DNA of 64,000 nucleotides, taken from contig CATLIG010000001.1 in assembly GCA_949948985.1 (NCBI GenBank), positions 124,001-188,000 of the forward strand. Direction: 5' to 3'. Below, piece after piece: positions 34,480 to 46,557 of the stretch. Under the pieces are notes generated by a model that was given only the letters and a program-made list of their open reading frames with translations, ran no database searches and was not told the origin of the DNA. Position 1 is the stretch's first letter. Every line of letters starts with the position of its first letter. The translations under genes and the position numbers were made by a program. Source of the stretch: an uncultured Clostridia bacterium. GTDB lineage: Bacteria; Bacillota; Clostridia; Lachnospirales; CAG-274.

Positions 34480-35349
34480 AATATAATCTTCGTTTATCTC
34501 ATTTTCAAAAGTTCTGTCATAAGCGTTAATAAAAAAAGGTTCTTCTGTTTCCTTTATTTCAATACGATAATAAGGCATTGAAATAATGCTGTCATCTTTT
34601 TCAAAATCATTGAAATACCAGCCTCTTTCAATTTTTAAAATATTTATCTCATCAAGGTTCAGTATTTCTTTTACATTTCCCGAAAAAATAAAAAGGGCCT
34701 CGTCTGCCGGACAAATATCAACTTTTTCTCCGTAAAAACCTTTAACGGGAAAATATTTAAGACTCACATACATTTCTCCATTCTCAAAAATCTTGAATTT
34801 AACATAATTGTTAAAAACATAAGTACCCTTGTATTCCTGAACATATTCGATAATAAAATAATTATCATATGAATTTACACTGTAAAGATTAAATCCATCG
34901 AAAATTTCAGAGATACTATCCATGTACTCTCCGCATACCTTTAAGACATACTCTCTGTTAAATCCATCTGAAAGACCGGCTGAAAAACCCTTATACTCTA
35001 TAGTATCCCCTATAATAGAAATTGTCTTATCTTCGCAGGAAAGAATTATTTTATCAAAATCAGATGTTCTTTTTACGGTCTTGCCCTTTCCAAAAAAAAT
35101 ATTTTGAATGTTAATTTCATCATAAGAGTATTTGTCAAATCTAAGCTGAGCCATAGGCTCATACTCAACAGGCATATCATCGCATAAATCGGTTTTTATA
35201 TTTTTTTTGTCAAGAATTGTTTTAACAGCTCTGATTTGCTCATCTGTAATAACATATCTCTTGTTAAGCCACAAATTACATAAAAACAAAGTAATGTTTA
35301 AAAAAACAAGGAAAATAATAGTATAATCTTTAGCTTTCCCCCAATCCAT
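34465..35349 (-). CDS. walI: WalI/YycI-like regulator of the WalK kinase
   Basis: A 294-residue protein with the N-terminal pattern MDWGKAKDYTIIFLVFLNI typical of YycI, one membrane helix (about 9-27) and an extracellular domain. YycH and YycI together restrain or modulate the WalK sensor kinase. The gene lies 13 bp after the walH-like gene. Its last five residues (IRPVR) and stop codon are encoded by family C copy C3, so the original C-terminus may have been replaced. The walR and walK genes are not in this window. Confidence 0.8.
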   Translation of the reverse strand: MDWGKAKDYTIIFLVFLNITLFLCNLWLNKRYVITDEQIRAVKTILDKKNIKTDLCDDMPVEYEPMAQLRFDKYSYDEINIQNIFFGKGKTVKRTSDFDKIILSCEDKTISIIGDTIEYKGFSAGLSDGFNREYVLKVCGEYMDSISEIFDGFNLYSVNSYDNYFIIEYVQEYKGTYVFNNYVKFKIFENGEMYVSLKYFPVKGFYGEKVDICPADEALFIFSGNVKEILNLDEINILKIERGWYFNDFEKDDSIISMPYYRIEIKETEEPFFINAYDRTFENEINEDYIRPVR

Positions 35350-35362
35350 AAAAGTCCCCCAA

Positions 35363-36727
35363 TCATAAAGCCTCTTTTATATACTCTTCTCCGCTGATTT
35401 TTATAACCCAGCTTAAAAAAGCCTCTCCATCTGTATTCATTATATAAACAAGGTCTGTATTTTCCACAGAATCTTTTTGACCGCCGTTTTTATTCTGAAT
35501 ATCGGCAAATACCTCTTCCACCGCTTTCAAAAACCCTTTTTTCACGCTCATTTTTTCAGAAGTATCAAGATAAAAATCCCTCGCATAGCGTCGGTATTTA
35601 GCCACTCTTCCGCCATTTATTGTAACCTCAATAACGGAGTTCATTCCTGTATTTTTTTTAACATTGTCACTCAGCTTAATAGAAAAATCATTTATTTTAT
35701 AATCAAAGTAAAAAACCGTTTTTTCATTATCCAATGAGTATCCGCTAAGATAATACTCGTTATTTATGCCGGAATCTCTTTTTATAACGGATACGGCGTT
35801 TTTATATTTTGAGTAAAAATCATTTCCTCCGGTATTTTTGTCAGTGCTGTAATTATAATATTCCATAATACCATTATTGTAATATTTTACGACAATATTT
35901 TCATCACTGTAAGTATATACTCCATCAGAAACAGATGTCCATTTTGAGAAAGGATTGTCAAAAAAAACATCTGTAGAACGCTCAAGCTTCGCTTTTTGAA
36001 ATTCGCCGTTATCATAAAAAGGGTCTTCCGCCTTAACGGGATAATAGTTGAATTTACCTCCGTTCCATTGAGGTATAAAAGCGTTGCCCTGAAAAATGTC
36101 AAGTCCGTTTTTAACGCTTGATGTATAATATATATCCTTGTCTGAGGATACATAGCCTATAGCGTCATACACTGTATAAATATACTGATTTTTCTCAACA
36201 GAATAAAAACATCCTTTTCCGGAAAGCCTGTTTCCAAAACCCACGACTATATTTTCAGGATTAGCGGCTATATGAGGAACGATAACAATAGTATCTATAT
36301 TTTCCAAAGTTCCTCCTAAAAGCTCTCCGTCAAAGCCAAACATATTGGCTATACTGTTTTTATCAAGCTGAACATTGTACCTATAGACAACAGACCTTGA
36401 GGAAAGTATCTCATTCCAGTCAAACTCTGTTTCTGAAAGCGCCCCGCCGTTTTGCATAGTAATTTTAACAGCGTTATCAAAAATATTTTTATACTCATTT
36501 TTGTAAATATTGTTTTTAATGCAGATAAATCTGTCGCTGCCCTTATTTATAATAATATTGTCAAGAGCATACAACATACCATCGTCATTTAGATTTCCCT
36601 GATTATTGAAAAAAGAGTAAAAAAAGTTATGGTTTGAAAAACCTTCAAACCATAACTCTGAAGTTTGATAAATAGCCAGTATAACAAAAAAAGTAATTAT
36701 AAAATTTTTAGTAATATTTAATTTCAT
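35363..36727 (-). CDS. walH: WalH/YycH-like regulator of the WalK kinase
   Basis: A 454-residue protein with one N-terminal membrane segment and a large extracellular region. Its place directly upstream of the walI-like gene and its overall design match YycH, although sequence similarity in this family is low. I start it at ATG 36727 (MKLNITKNF). AAAGGTGAT, containing the stop codon of the upstream gene, is the ribosome site; a GTG three codons earlier lies inside that site. Family assignment is moderately secure. Confidence 0.7.
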   Translation of the reverse strand: MKLNITKNFIITFFVILAIYQTSELWFEGFSNHNFFYSFFNNQGNLNDDGMLYALDNIIINKGSDRFICIKNNIYKNEYKNIFDNAVKITMQNGGALSETEFDWNEILSSRSVVYRYNVQLDKNSIANMFGFDGELLGGTLENIDTIVIVPHIAANPENIVVGFGNRLSGKGCFYSVEKNQYIYTVYDAIGYVSSDKDIYYTSSVKNGLDIFQGNAFIPQWNGGKFNYYPVKAEDPFYDNGEFQKAKLERSTDVFFDNPFSKWTSVSDGVYTYSDENIVVKYYNNGIMEYYNYSTDKNTGGNDFYSKYKNAVSVIKRDSGINNEYYLSGYSLDNEKTVFYFDYKINDFSIKLSDNVKKNTGMNSVIEVTINGGRVAKYRRYARDFYLDTSEKMSVKKGFLKAVEEVFADIQNKNGGQKDSVENTDLVYIMNTDGEAFLSWVIKISGEEYIKEAL

Positions 36728-36732
36728 TAAAA

Positions 36733-37182
36733 TCACCTTTGCCCCGGAAGAATAATACCTTGACGGAGTTCAATTTTTATTTCACTTTTTTTACGTTTAA
36801 CAACCGCTGAAACCTCGGAATATTTTTCCCCGTTATATGCCTTTACAACAATAAGATTTTTTCCAATGTTAAGGTCAATATTCTCAATAAATATTTCCGA
36901 AAGTCCAACAGTAGTCTTATACCTGTCTAATTCAATCAACTTTGTTTCTTCGGCATCTTCAGCCACTCTGTAGACAATAATCTCCACGTCTGTATCTATT
37001 TCTGCGGTTCCCGATACAATCCGTGAGCTGTCAAAAGTGGTTTCTGTACCCTTTTGTAAATTTATACCGCCGGTAATCCCGAACTTTTCAACAGCCTGAG
37101 AGCCGGAAGCCGCAAGAACGCATATCGTAGACGTAGCTATTACAAATATTAAGACAGATATAAATGATAATAACCTTTTCAT
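36733..37182 (-). CDS. Exported protein with an Ig-like domain
   Basis: A 149-residue secreted protein that I do not recognise by name. It has a signal peptide ending in VLAAS, followed by a compact beta-rich domain (IVSGTAEIDTDVEIIVYR... VGLSEIFIENIDLNIGKNLIVVKAYNGEK) resembling bacterial Ig-like or filamin-like repeats. The stop codon overlaps the ribosome site of the walH-like gene. It is first in a three-gene operon with walH and walI, so a wall-sensing or accessory role is conceivable. Confidence 0.75.
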   Translation of the reverse strand: MKRLLSFISVLIFVIATSTICVLAASGSQAVEKFGITGGINLQKGTETTFDSSRIVSGTAEIDTDVEIIVYRVAEDAEETKLIELDRYKTTVGLSEIFIENIDLNIGKNLIVVKAYNGEKYSEVSAVVKRKKSEIKIELRQGIILPGQR

Positions 37183-37467
37183 GGCAGCCTCCTTTCCAAG
37201 AACTCCTAAAGTTCTTTTTTTATGGTGATATGTAGATTTTCACGCACTGTTTTTATTCTCTGAATATCGGTGATACAAACTTATACCTCTACACAATGTT
37301 ATTATACCTCATTAATGTTACAGTTATGTTACACTACGGTTACTTTTAAATTAAATATATAAACTGTTAGCCTGAGTAAACTTATTTAACACAATAATTT
37401 ACAGCAAAATACAGAATAAACGTAAGTTTTTTGTAAATTATTTATCAAATTCATTAAAACACCATAA

Positions 37468-39075
<1,608 letters not shown>

Positions 39076-39098
39076 CTATCTATTTCTCCTCTCTAAAA

Positions 39099-40517
39099 TT
39101 AGCCTTGTATTTTTGAAAAAATAATCTCTGTAGCTTTTTCAAAAACTTTGTCATCTGTATAATTTTTATTTACAATTTCGTTGTTTAAAACTGAAACCGT
39201 ATCTATGTTTATTTTTCCCGTTTCGCTTATACCGTATTTTTTTTGCAGTTCTTTAATAACGCTTACTTTTTTCTCATTTGTTTCAATATCATATCCAAGG
39301 GCTTTAAGAGCATTCTCAACATCTTTGTCAATATCTGTGGACTCGCTTGTAATAACCTTAATCTGCTGTACCTCATAGTCAGGAACAATCCCAACACCGT
39401 TGATTTTTCTTCCGCTCATAGGGAAAAACTCTTCCGTGGTCATTTTAAGAGCGCCTATGTTTTTAAGTTCAATAATAGCCTGTGTAACGCCCTTTCCGTA
39501 AGTTTTGCTTCCTACGATAACAGCGCCGTTGTCTTTAAGAACAGCCGCCACAAGTTCTGAGGCGGAAGCCGTAGCCTCATTTGTAAGTATGGCTATGTTT
39601 TTAAAAGGAGCGTTATCGTCTTCGGAATTAACATTATATTTGCCGTCTTTTCTCTTTATATTAAGAAAAGGACCTTCCTTAATAAGAATTTCACATATTT
39701 CATAAGCGGCCTGCGTAACTCCGCCGCCGTTAAACCTCAAATCTATAATAACGTTTTCCACATTTTGTTTCTTAATCTTTTCAACGGCTTTTTTAAATTC
39801 CTTACCTGTTCCATCAGCGAATTCCGTAATTTGGATATACCTTACTTTTTCCCCTTTGCTTCTATCAACACTGTCTAAAATCTCATCAAGTTTCGATACA
39901 AAAACAGTAGGAGTAATAAACTCGTCAATTTTAACAGATATTTCTTTATCTTCTTCATCTCTTTTTACAACAACCTTTATAGTTTTACCCTTTTTGCCTG
40001 AAACAATAGAAGTAATATCTGCCGATGCCATATCTTTTACATTAATTCCGTCAACGGAAATTAAAATATCATTTTTCTCTATACCTGCCTTATAAGCCGG
40101 TCCGTCCTCATAAACACCTGAGATAAGAGGATATCCGTCTTTATATTTCTCGTAATAAGAGATACCCATTCCCACAAATTCATTTCTTGACTCATTCACA
40201 ATTTTATTAAGTCCATCATCATCAAGAAACATACTGTATTGGTCAAGTTTTCCTGCCATACCGGCTATAGCGCCTTTTACAAGTTCGTCTATGGAAACTT
40301 CCTCCACATAATAATCGTTTATAAGAGCCATAATATATTTAAGATATTCTCCGGCATATTCAATTTCCTCATCAGTGGTAATCTCAACTTCTTCGGCACT
40401 TTTTTCCGGAACAGACTCCGCGTAAGTCACCGATGATATTAATACTAATGATGCTACGGCAAAACAAAAAATATTTTTTTTGAATTTGCTAATGTTTCTT
40501 TTTATAAACATTTTCAT
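39099..40517 (-). CDS. S41 family C-terminal processing peptidase
   Basis: An exported serine protease of the CtpA/CtpB group, about 472 residues from ATG 40517. It shows a signal or anchor segment (about 14-32), an N-terminal helical region, a PDZ domain (about 100-190, with GVYEDGPAYKAGIEKNDIL), the S41 core with catalytic Ser in NEATASASELVAAVL and Lys in YGKGVTQ, and a C-terminal peptidoglycan-binding-like segment (ELQKKYGISETGKINIDTV). CtpB-type proteases cut SpoIVFA in sporulation, but many others exist. An in-frame ATG at 40568 is less likely. Confidence 0.9.
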   Translation of the reverse strand: MKMFIKRNISKFKKNIFCFAVASLVLISSVTYAESVPEKSAEEVEITTDEEIEYAGEYLKYIMALINDYYVEEVSIDELVKGAIAGMAGKLDQYSMFLDDDGLNKIVNESRNEFVGMGISYYEKYKDGYPLISGVYEDGPAYKAGIEKNDILISVDGINVKDMASADITSIVSGKKGKTIKVVVKRDEEDKEISVKIDEFITPTVFVSKLDEILDSVDRSKGEKVRYIQITEFADGTGKEFKKAVEKIKKQNVENVIIDLRFNGGGVTQAAYEICEILIKEGPFLNIKRKDGKYNVNSEDDNAPFKNIAILTNEATASASELVAAVLKDNGAVIVGSKTYGKGVTQAIIELKNIGALKMTTEEFFPMSGRKINGVGIVPDYEVQQIKVITSESTDIDKDVENALKALGYDIETNEKKVSVIKELQKKYGISETGKINIDTVSVLNNEIVNKNYTDDKVFEKATEIIFSKIQG

Positions 40518-40644
40518 AATATAATTATTCCCCCCAGCGTTAATAAATGTAATCCATATCATTCGCAAAGTTTTTAGCAGCCTTATTTTAAAGAGTCACA
40601 ACATTGACTAACAACAAAAAATCCCTTGATATATCATATTTATT

Positions 40645-40754
40645 AAGACTTGCCTGTTTTTTTGAAATATTTGGAAAGTTCCTGCGAAAATCAGGCTTTG
40701 TCTGTCAAAAAAATCTTTTGTCAGCCGTTATCACTTAAATTATTAAACAGGTCT
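40645..40754. repeat. Family C element, copy C4 (left end degenerate)
   Basis: AGACTTGCCTGTTTTTT at the left, the shared core TGTCTGTCAAAAAAATCTTTTGTCAG and AAATTATTAAACAGGTCT at the right. Confidence 0.6.
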
Positions 40755-40762
40755 ATTCTTTA

Positions 40763-40958
40763 TATAGTCAATCAACTTAAAAATTTAACAAGTTCAGCGG
40801 ATAAAAATCATTTTCGCTTTGTTAGTGGCTGGTCGCAAAGCTACGCTTTGCTGCTTGCTTATGCGTCCCAGTAAGTCGGCATAGGCTACCTTCCACTGCC
40901 TTGCGAAAATAATTCCTATCTCGCTTCCTTTTGCTCATTTTCAAAGTGATTGACTATA
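40763..40958. mobile_element. Family A element, long type, copy A3 (196 bp)
   Basis: TATAGTCAATCAACTTAAAAA and CATTTTCAAAGTGATTGACTATA. The interior carries the long-type insert GTCGCAAAGCTACGCTTTGC and GCTTATGCGTCCCA. Confidence 0.85.
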
Positions 40959-41014
40959 TTATCTCACTGTAATAATCCATTCCTAAAAAGACTTCCTTGT
41001 TTTATAGTTGCCTT

Positions 41015-42589
41015 TTAATTAGCGTAATTTACAATATGCTCTGTATAATCAATCAGGAGGTCACTTCTCATATATGTAACAAGTCTGTTTACAAAAGCCG
41101 CCGCTTCCGCCTTTGAAACAAAGCTTTTGGGTCTGAAATTTCCATCAGAGTCGCCGGCTATAATTCCAAGCCTTGCCGCCGCGTAAACCTCTTTGGCTGC
41201 CCAGTCGGCAATATACTGATTATCGGTAAAAGGCGTAATGGAAGTAGGCTCAAGACCAAGATTCTCAAGACCTAAAGTTCTTAGTAAAATAACAATCGCC
41301 TCTTGCCTTTCAATAGGTGAGTCCGTATAAAAGTGACCATTATCCCTTCCTACGGCCAAACCGTTTTTATATGCCGCCATAATATATTTATACTCCGGTC
41401 TGTCCTCTGTGACGTCAGGGAATACAATATTAACAACCTCCGACTTTTTCTTGCTTGTTTTCTTTTTGGTTTTTGAATCGTCCTCAACAGGCAATTTTAC
41501 GGCTTTCACAAGCATACTTACAAACTGACCCCTTGTTATGGACTGACTCGGCTGATAAAATTTAGGCTCTCCGTCAAGTATTTGCATAGCGAATAATTTT
41601 TTAATATCACCCTCGGCGAAATGCCCTTTTAAAAATCCCAAATCAGGAGCTATAAGCTGTTCAAAAGTATTAAATGTGTCAATAGACTCGTTTCCTTCCG
41701 TAGGAACGGTATATGTATTGCCCATAGGCATTGAGTAAATATTATAGCTTAAACCGCTTCTGTTCTGCATAACCTCTCTGTAGTTTCCTGAAAAACTAAT
41801 AGCCGTAGGCTCGTTTTCCGAATACTGTAAGGTTTTTCCCACAGAAACACTCGGTCTTATCTGATACTGCATCTGCCATGAATCCGTAGTGACTGTTCCG
41901 TCAATTCTGTGAGTTTCCGTAGAAGACCACGCACTGTCATATCCGTAGAAAGTTCCGGAAAGCTCCCATACTACCTTATTTCCCTCATTTGTATAAACAG
42001 CCTTATGAGAAATATCCCCTTTGTAGTAAGTTACTCCGGGAGTATGTGACTCAATAACGGAAATATTTGACTCGGACTGTCTGTTGTCAATAGTATAGGC
42101 AACTTCATTTATAGTCATAGTTTCTTTCCAGTCATTAGGTTCGTCTATTTCGTAATCCTTTATTACTTGATTGCCCTCTTTACGATAATTTACCGTATAT
42201 TTTATTTTTCTGTCAATAACGTTTCCGGGTGTCGTAGCGTCTGTTGATTTAATAGTATACTCAACATCAAATGTATCAGCCTTTTTTTCTTCACCTGCTT
42301 TTGAGTTTCCGCCGGATTTTTGTTTGCTCTCGACAGTCATAAGACCTTCGAAAGTTGTCGGAATACCCGTCAGAAACATTTTTTCTTTATATACCGCCTC
42401 AAACTCATCATCACTTTTTTTGCTGCCCTGCTGTTCAAGCACAAGCTCTGTTGTTTTGGGAAGCTTTCTTCCAGCTGAAATTCCGCCGAAAAAACCAAAA
42501 TCACCCACATCAGCAAAAACAGGGAAACTCATAATAATTATCATTATGCCGAAAACCCCCAAAAAAGCTGACAGCTTAAATTTTTTCAT
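41015..42589 (-). CDS. SLH-domain surface protein
   Basis: A 524-residue exported protein: signal peptide (about 1-26), a beta-rich domain of unknown type (about 35-300, with GGNSKAGEEKK and a Thr-rich region), and three SLH domains near the C-terminus (about 330-520; ITRGQFVSMLVKAV, IERQEAIVILLRTLGL, VSKAEAAAFVNRLVT). SLH repeats hold it in the S-layer. The middle domain gives no clue to a substrate. The next gene upstream (42921) is also SLH-bearing but has the SLH repeats at its N-terminus. Confidence 0.85.
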   Translation of the reverse strand: MKKFKLSAFLGVFGIMIIIMSFPVFADVGDFGFFGGISAGRKLPKTTELVLEQQGSKKSDDEFEAVYKEKMFLTGIPTTFEGLMTVESKQKSGGNSKAGEEKKADTFDVEYTIKSTDATTPGNVIDRKIKYTVNYRKEGNQVIKDYEIDEPNDWKETMTINEVAYTIDNRQSESNISVIESHTPGVTYYKGDISHKAVYTNEGNKVVWELSGTFYGYDSAWSSTETHRIDGTVTTDSWQMQYQIRPSVSVGKTLQYSENEPTAISFSGNYREVMQNRSGLSYNIYSMPMGNTYTVPTEGNESIDTFNTFEQLIAPDLGFLKGHFAEGDIKKLFAMQILDGEPKFYQPSQSITRGQFVSMLVKAVKLPVEDDSKTKKKTSKKKSEVVNIVFPDVTEDRPEYKYIMAAYKNGLAVGRDNGHFYTDSPIERQEAIVILLRTLGLENLGLEPTSITPFTDNQYIADWAAKEVYAAARLGIIAGDSDGNFRPKSFVSKAEAAAFVNRLVTYMRSDLLIDYTEHIVNYAN

Positions 42590-42654
42590 ATAATCCCTTC
42601 TTTCTTCACGCTTAACTCAATTATATACCGGCTTTCTTATACTAAAATAATTTA

Positions 42655-42903
42655 AAACCGCGGAACGTTGTTCCACCCCCTGCAAGGGACAAAGTCCCTT
42701 GACCCCTAACGCAAAGCATTCGTTTTGCTATAGAGGATTTGAATTGTCAACAAATTTGACTTTTGCGATTTTTTTAATTTTTTAAAATTTAAAGTACGAT
42801 TAAATTTAATTCTTATCACCTTTTTATATTTTCAATTTTAAAGTTTTTTGTCCCGCTTTTTTTCAAAAAAGCGGGCGGGTGTGGGCAGCGCCCACGGTTT
42901 TAT
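42655..42903. repeat. Family D repeat, full-length copy D7
   Basis: About 249 bp with inverted ends AAAACCGCGG and CCACGGTTTT. The interior includes GCAAAGCATTCGTTTTGC, ATTTGAATTGTCAACAAATTT and AAAAAAGCGGGCGGGTGTGGGCAGCGCCC. It is the best copy for defining the family. Confidence 0.75.
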
Positions 42904-42920
42904 CTTTAAACATGTATAAA

Positions 42921-45900
42921 TTATCCTTCAACAAGTATAATATAACCTGTAACTGTCATTCCTCCGTCAATTCTTGAAGGCAGGTTATCAGTAAGTACCC
43001 TAATCTTATCGCCTTTTTCAATTTCGGAAGCACCGATAACTTTGTTGTTTTTAATTATAATAGCGTTTACAGGTACAGTAATATTCGCACTGCTGTCCGC
43101 ATAACTCACATCATCCCAGTTATAACCTTTGTTTCTGAGATATGTGCTGTTTTTAATGACAATATTAGGAGTCGTAGTTACATTTTCTCCTTCGTTTTCT
43201 CCGCCGTTTTCGTCCCCGTTGACAGCCGTTCCGATAGATACGACTTCTCCTCTTACAGAGTCCTTAGCATAAGGCGAATCAACAACGTGGGTTGCTCTTG
43301 TTCCATCAGAAACAATATTGTAAACCTTGCTTATTGCCGAGCCTGACGTTGTATATCCAATAAAGTTATCCATATTTGATATACCGTTCTCATCTATATA
43401 CATAGTACTGCTGTCAATCTGGAAAGTTCTTTCCACAGGAGAATAAACCCATTTATTTCCTGTAAGAATACCAGTTGATTTAAGACTGAAACTCTTGCCC
43501 TCGTCAACACTTAAAATTCTTCCTCGTCCTATCAATACACCGGAAACGTCAGGTTGGTCATAAATATCCACAACAGCCGCTTTATTGTTTCCGTTTAAAA
43601 CAACTCTGGCATAATCAGGAATCATAATATTCTGACCTGTCACAAGTCTGCCGTGACGTCTTACGATAGTACCGCTGTCAGTGGAAATAAGTCCCTCTTT
43701 TGATGATATGTTAAAGTTTCCGGCTCCGTCGGCATTAATAATTGTATCAGCGTCAAGTATGTCATCTCTGCTTGTTCTGAAAGAAACCATAGCAACTTTT
43801 TCACCGCTGTAATTATTCTCAAGGGCAACGTATACGTCATTGTCAGCGTGTTTTAAATACCTCATAGCATAATCCAAAGAAATTTGCTTGCCCTCGTAGT
43901 AAAACTCAATATCATTGTTAGCTATGCTTATATCTTTTACATTCATATAGTCAGTCCAGCCTTTTTTAGTAAGAGTATAGGCGTCCTGAATTGATATTTT
44001 ATTTTGAATATTGTTTATAGCCCCAAGCTGGCCTTTTATAATTGTGTTAATTTCGTGACCTGTTCCCTCAACAGTAATTTCCTTGACTGATTCCATAACA
44101 TATCCCGGAGATAAAATTGCCTGGTTTACAAGTATTTTAACCCAGTCACCGGCCTGAAGCTCACTTTGCTCTATAGGCTTTCCCGCCTTGGAAGCGAATA
44201 CGTCGTCAGCCACGTCAAACCATGCCGTCTGGCCATTTTCATACTGAAGCATAAGCTGGTTTACGCCTGTACCATCGTTTACATAGCTGTTTACTTTTCC
44301 GTATTTCATTATGTAATTAGGAGAAGCACTTATACTCTCAATTACATCAGGGTCATCTTGAGATGTTCTTATAAATACAATGTCACCCGGCTCAATGCTT
44401 GATATATGAGAATCTCTTGGGTCATAGGCTCCTGTCGGAAACATCTGGTCAAGATAGCCTGTTTCATCATCAAGATCATAATATTCCTGTTTTTCAACCT
44501 CCGTCTGGTCGGCATAATAATTTTTAGTAACCTCGTTTCTGTTATTGTCAATAACTGTAAGATAACCATACGCTGTATTATTTTCAACAACAATACCTCT
44601 TATCTCGTTTCTTAAATTCATATCTCCAACATACTGTACATCGTCCACAGTATCGTTTACTAGTGTAAGTTTTACTGTACTGCCATAAGGAAGAGCCGAA
44701 TTTAAATATCTTTTCTCACCCATTATAATATAATTTTCACTATTTTCATCAGTTCCGTAAAGACCGTTTACTATAGGATAAGAAAATCTTTTTCCAAGAT
44801 TGTCAATAATATGAATCTGACCGTTTTCATAGTCAATTTCCATAAGCTTTCCGGCAACATCTTTTCTTGTAAGACCTCCTGTTTTCTTTACAAAAATAAT
44901 TTTAGGTCTTTGATTTTGCGAATTTTGATTAGCGTTCTGACCCGCTCCTCCTGTACTTTCACTTTCATCAGGGACAGGATTTGTCGTAAGGTCAGCCGTT
45001 GTTATCTGAGCGGTATTTCCTCCTGTCTGATTTTTCTGAACAATATATTCTATTTGGTCACCCTCATGTAAAGATGTAAGGCTTGAAATACTTCCGTTGT
45101 TATAAACAACAGTGTCCGCGGCTTTATCCTGAGGAGAGCCGCTGTCTCTCATCTGAAACTGCAATACGTCTATTTTTCCGTCCATATTTCTTATGTAAAT
45201 ATTTCTCCATAAGCTCGCCGCTCCTGTCTGTGAAAGCTGAGCGTCCTGTACACCGCCTACAGTGCCGGTTTTTCTTTCAAGATTAGCCGACTGGAAATAT
45301 ACGTTGTCAAGCTTTGAGAGAATTTGAGCCATTTCCGCTCTTGTAAGCCTGCCCTTTGGGTTTATTTTTCCGTCTGAACCGCTTAAAATACCATTAGCGC
45401 ATAAAAGTTCTAAAGACTGAGCGTATAAAACATCGACAGATGTCCAGTCGGAAAACTTGTACATACTTTGCTGTGAAGTTCCCGTAACGTTTAAGACATT
45501 TGCGTTCATAGTTGAGATGCCTTTTACAAGCCAGTCCGCCACACGCTCTCTGCTTGCGGGAGCGGCTTTAAAAAATGCCGTCTGAGGGTTCAGAGTATTT
45601 TGGTCTTCCACAAGAGTGTCAAGATATTCCTGTTCCGTAATAAGACCGTTTTCCTGGGCAAGACTTAAATAACCGTTAGCCCATGTAGGGAGCACGGAAT
45701 TATACTGCGGACTTGTAGCGGCAAGTTCCGCCGCTCTTGTCTGGGCAGCGTTTTCAAGACCCATAACACGTAAAACAAAAGCTATAGCCTCCTGATTTGA
45801 AACTGTATCATTAGGGCTGAATTTACCGCTGTAACCCTTTACCATATCGTAAGCTCCGGCGCGTGTAACCGCCTCCTTAGCCCAGTGACTGGTAGCCACG

Positions 45901-46094
45901 TCACTGAAATTCAAATTATCAATAATATCCCAGCCTTCCGAACGTCCTACATAAATATTCTCAACAGGGTCTGTAAAAACCTTTGTGTCTGTCAGTGCGA
46001 ATACGTTTACACCGCCAAATGGAAGCATAACGCACGACAACACAATAGAAATAACTTTATTAAAGACCGATTTTACAAAAAAAGCTTTCTTCAT
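42921..46094 (-). CDS. Large SLH-domain protein
   Basis: A 1057-residue exported protein with a signal peptide (about 1-34), three N-terminal SLH domains (about 55-270; VSNQEAIAFVLRVMGL, then MNANVLNVTG and LTRAEMAQILSKLDN), and about 780 residues of beta-rich sequence. Recurring short barrels occur in it, for example KRFSYPIVNGLYG, GKVNSYVNDGTG and GAINNIQNKISIQDAYTL, with ends such as SLKSTGILTGNKW. No catalytic motif is evident. It could be a structural S-layer protein. Its length and N-terminal SLH position set it apart from the neighbours. Confidence 0.85.
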   Translation of the reverse strand: MKKAFFVKSVFNKVISIVLSCVMLPFGGVNVFALTDTKVFTDPVENIYVGRSEGWDIIDNLNFSDVATSHWAKEAVTRAGAYDMVKGYSGKFSPNDTVSNQEAIAFVLRVMGLENAAQTRAAELAATSPQYNSVLPTWANGYLSLAQENGLITEQEYLDTLVEDQNTLNPQTAFFKAAPASRERVADWLVKGISTMNANVLNVTGTSQQSMYKFSDWTSVDVLYAQSLELLCANGILSGSDGKINPKGRLTRAEMAQILSKLDNVYFQSANLERKTGTVGGVQDAQLSQTGAASLWRNIYIRNMDGKIDVLQFQMRDSGSPQDKAADTVVYNNGSISSLTSLHEGDQIEYIVQKNQTGGNTAQITTADLTTNPVPDESESTGGAGQNANQNSQNQRPKIIFVKKTGGLTRKDVAGKLMEIDYENGQIHIIDNLGKRFSYPIVNGLYGTDENSENYIIMGEKRYLNSALPYGSTVKLTLVNDTVDDVQYVGDMNLRNEIRGIVVENNTAYGYLTVIDNNRNEVTKNYYADQTEVEKQEYYDLDDETGYLDQMFPTGAYDPRDSHISSIEPGDIVFIRTSQDDPDVIESISASPNYIMKYGKVNSYVNDGTGVNQLMLQYENGQTAWFDVADDVFASKAGKPIEQSELQAGDWVKILVNQAILSPGYVMESVKEITVEGTGHEINTIIKGQLGAINNIQNKISIQDAYTLTKKGWTDYMNVKDISIANNDIEFYYEGKQISLDYAMRYLKHADNDVYVALENNYSGEKVAMVSFRTSRDDILDADTIINADGAGNFNISSKEGLISTDSGTIVRRHGRLVTGQNIMIPDYARVVLNGNNKAAVVDIYDQPDVSGVLIGRGRILSVDEGKSFSLKSTGILTGNKWVYSPVERTFQIDSSTMYIDENGISNMDNFIGYTTSGSAISKVYNIVSDGTRATHVVDSPYAKDSVRGEVVSIGTAVNGDENGGENEGENVTTTPNIVIKNSTYLRNKGYNWDDVSYADSSANITVPVNAIIIKNNKVIGASEIEKGDKIRVLTDNLPSRIDGGMTVTGYIILVEG

Positions 46095-46557
46095 GTTAAA
46101 CCTCCAACCATTAATAAATTATTTGCCATCAATTTTACATCAATATATAAAACTGACAGTATTAAAACAACAAAACATTTTTAATCATCACATCGTTATT
46201 ATTTTTTCGTTTTGTTATAGATAAAAATAAATCTACAGCAATTTCTGTAAAGACATAAAAAAATATTTTTTCAAAATTTCAGTGAAAAACGTTTTGCATT
46301 TTAAATGCCGAAAACATTAAAAAATATTGAATAAAATATCTTTTTATTTTCATAGTCTTTTTAGAATTGATGTAATATTATATTCAATATTAACATTATA
46401 CCATTTTATTTTGATAATAACAAATTAAATTTAAAAAAATAATAATATTGTAAAAAACTTTTTATACTTTCATATTTTACCGACAGTCAAACTTCGATTT
46501 ACAAAAAAATATATTTCAATCACTTGCATTCAGGTATCAAATAAGTCTGAAATTAAA
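46095..46557. other. AT-rich upstream region of the large SLH gene
   Basis: No gene is seen. A family E-like block (TACAGCAATTTCTGTAAAGACATAAAAAAATATT) lies near 46232. The remainder is AT-rich and may hold promoter sequence for the SLH gene, which I cannot place firmly. Confidence 0.4.

Noticed and set aside
45885-46224. Plus-strand reading frames overlapping the large SLH gene's start
   Set aside because: They are shadows on the antisense strand with no ribosome site or recognisable protein pattern.
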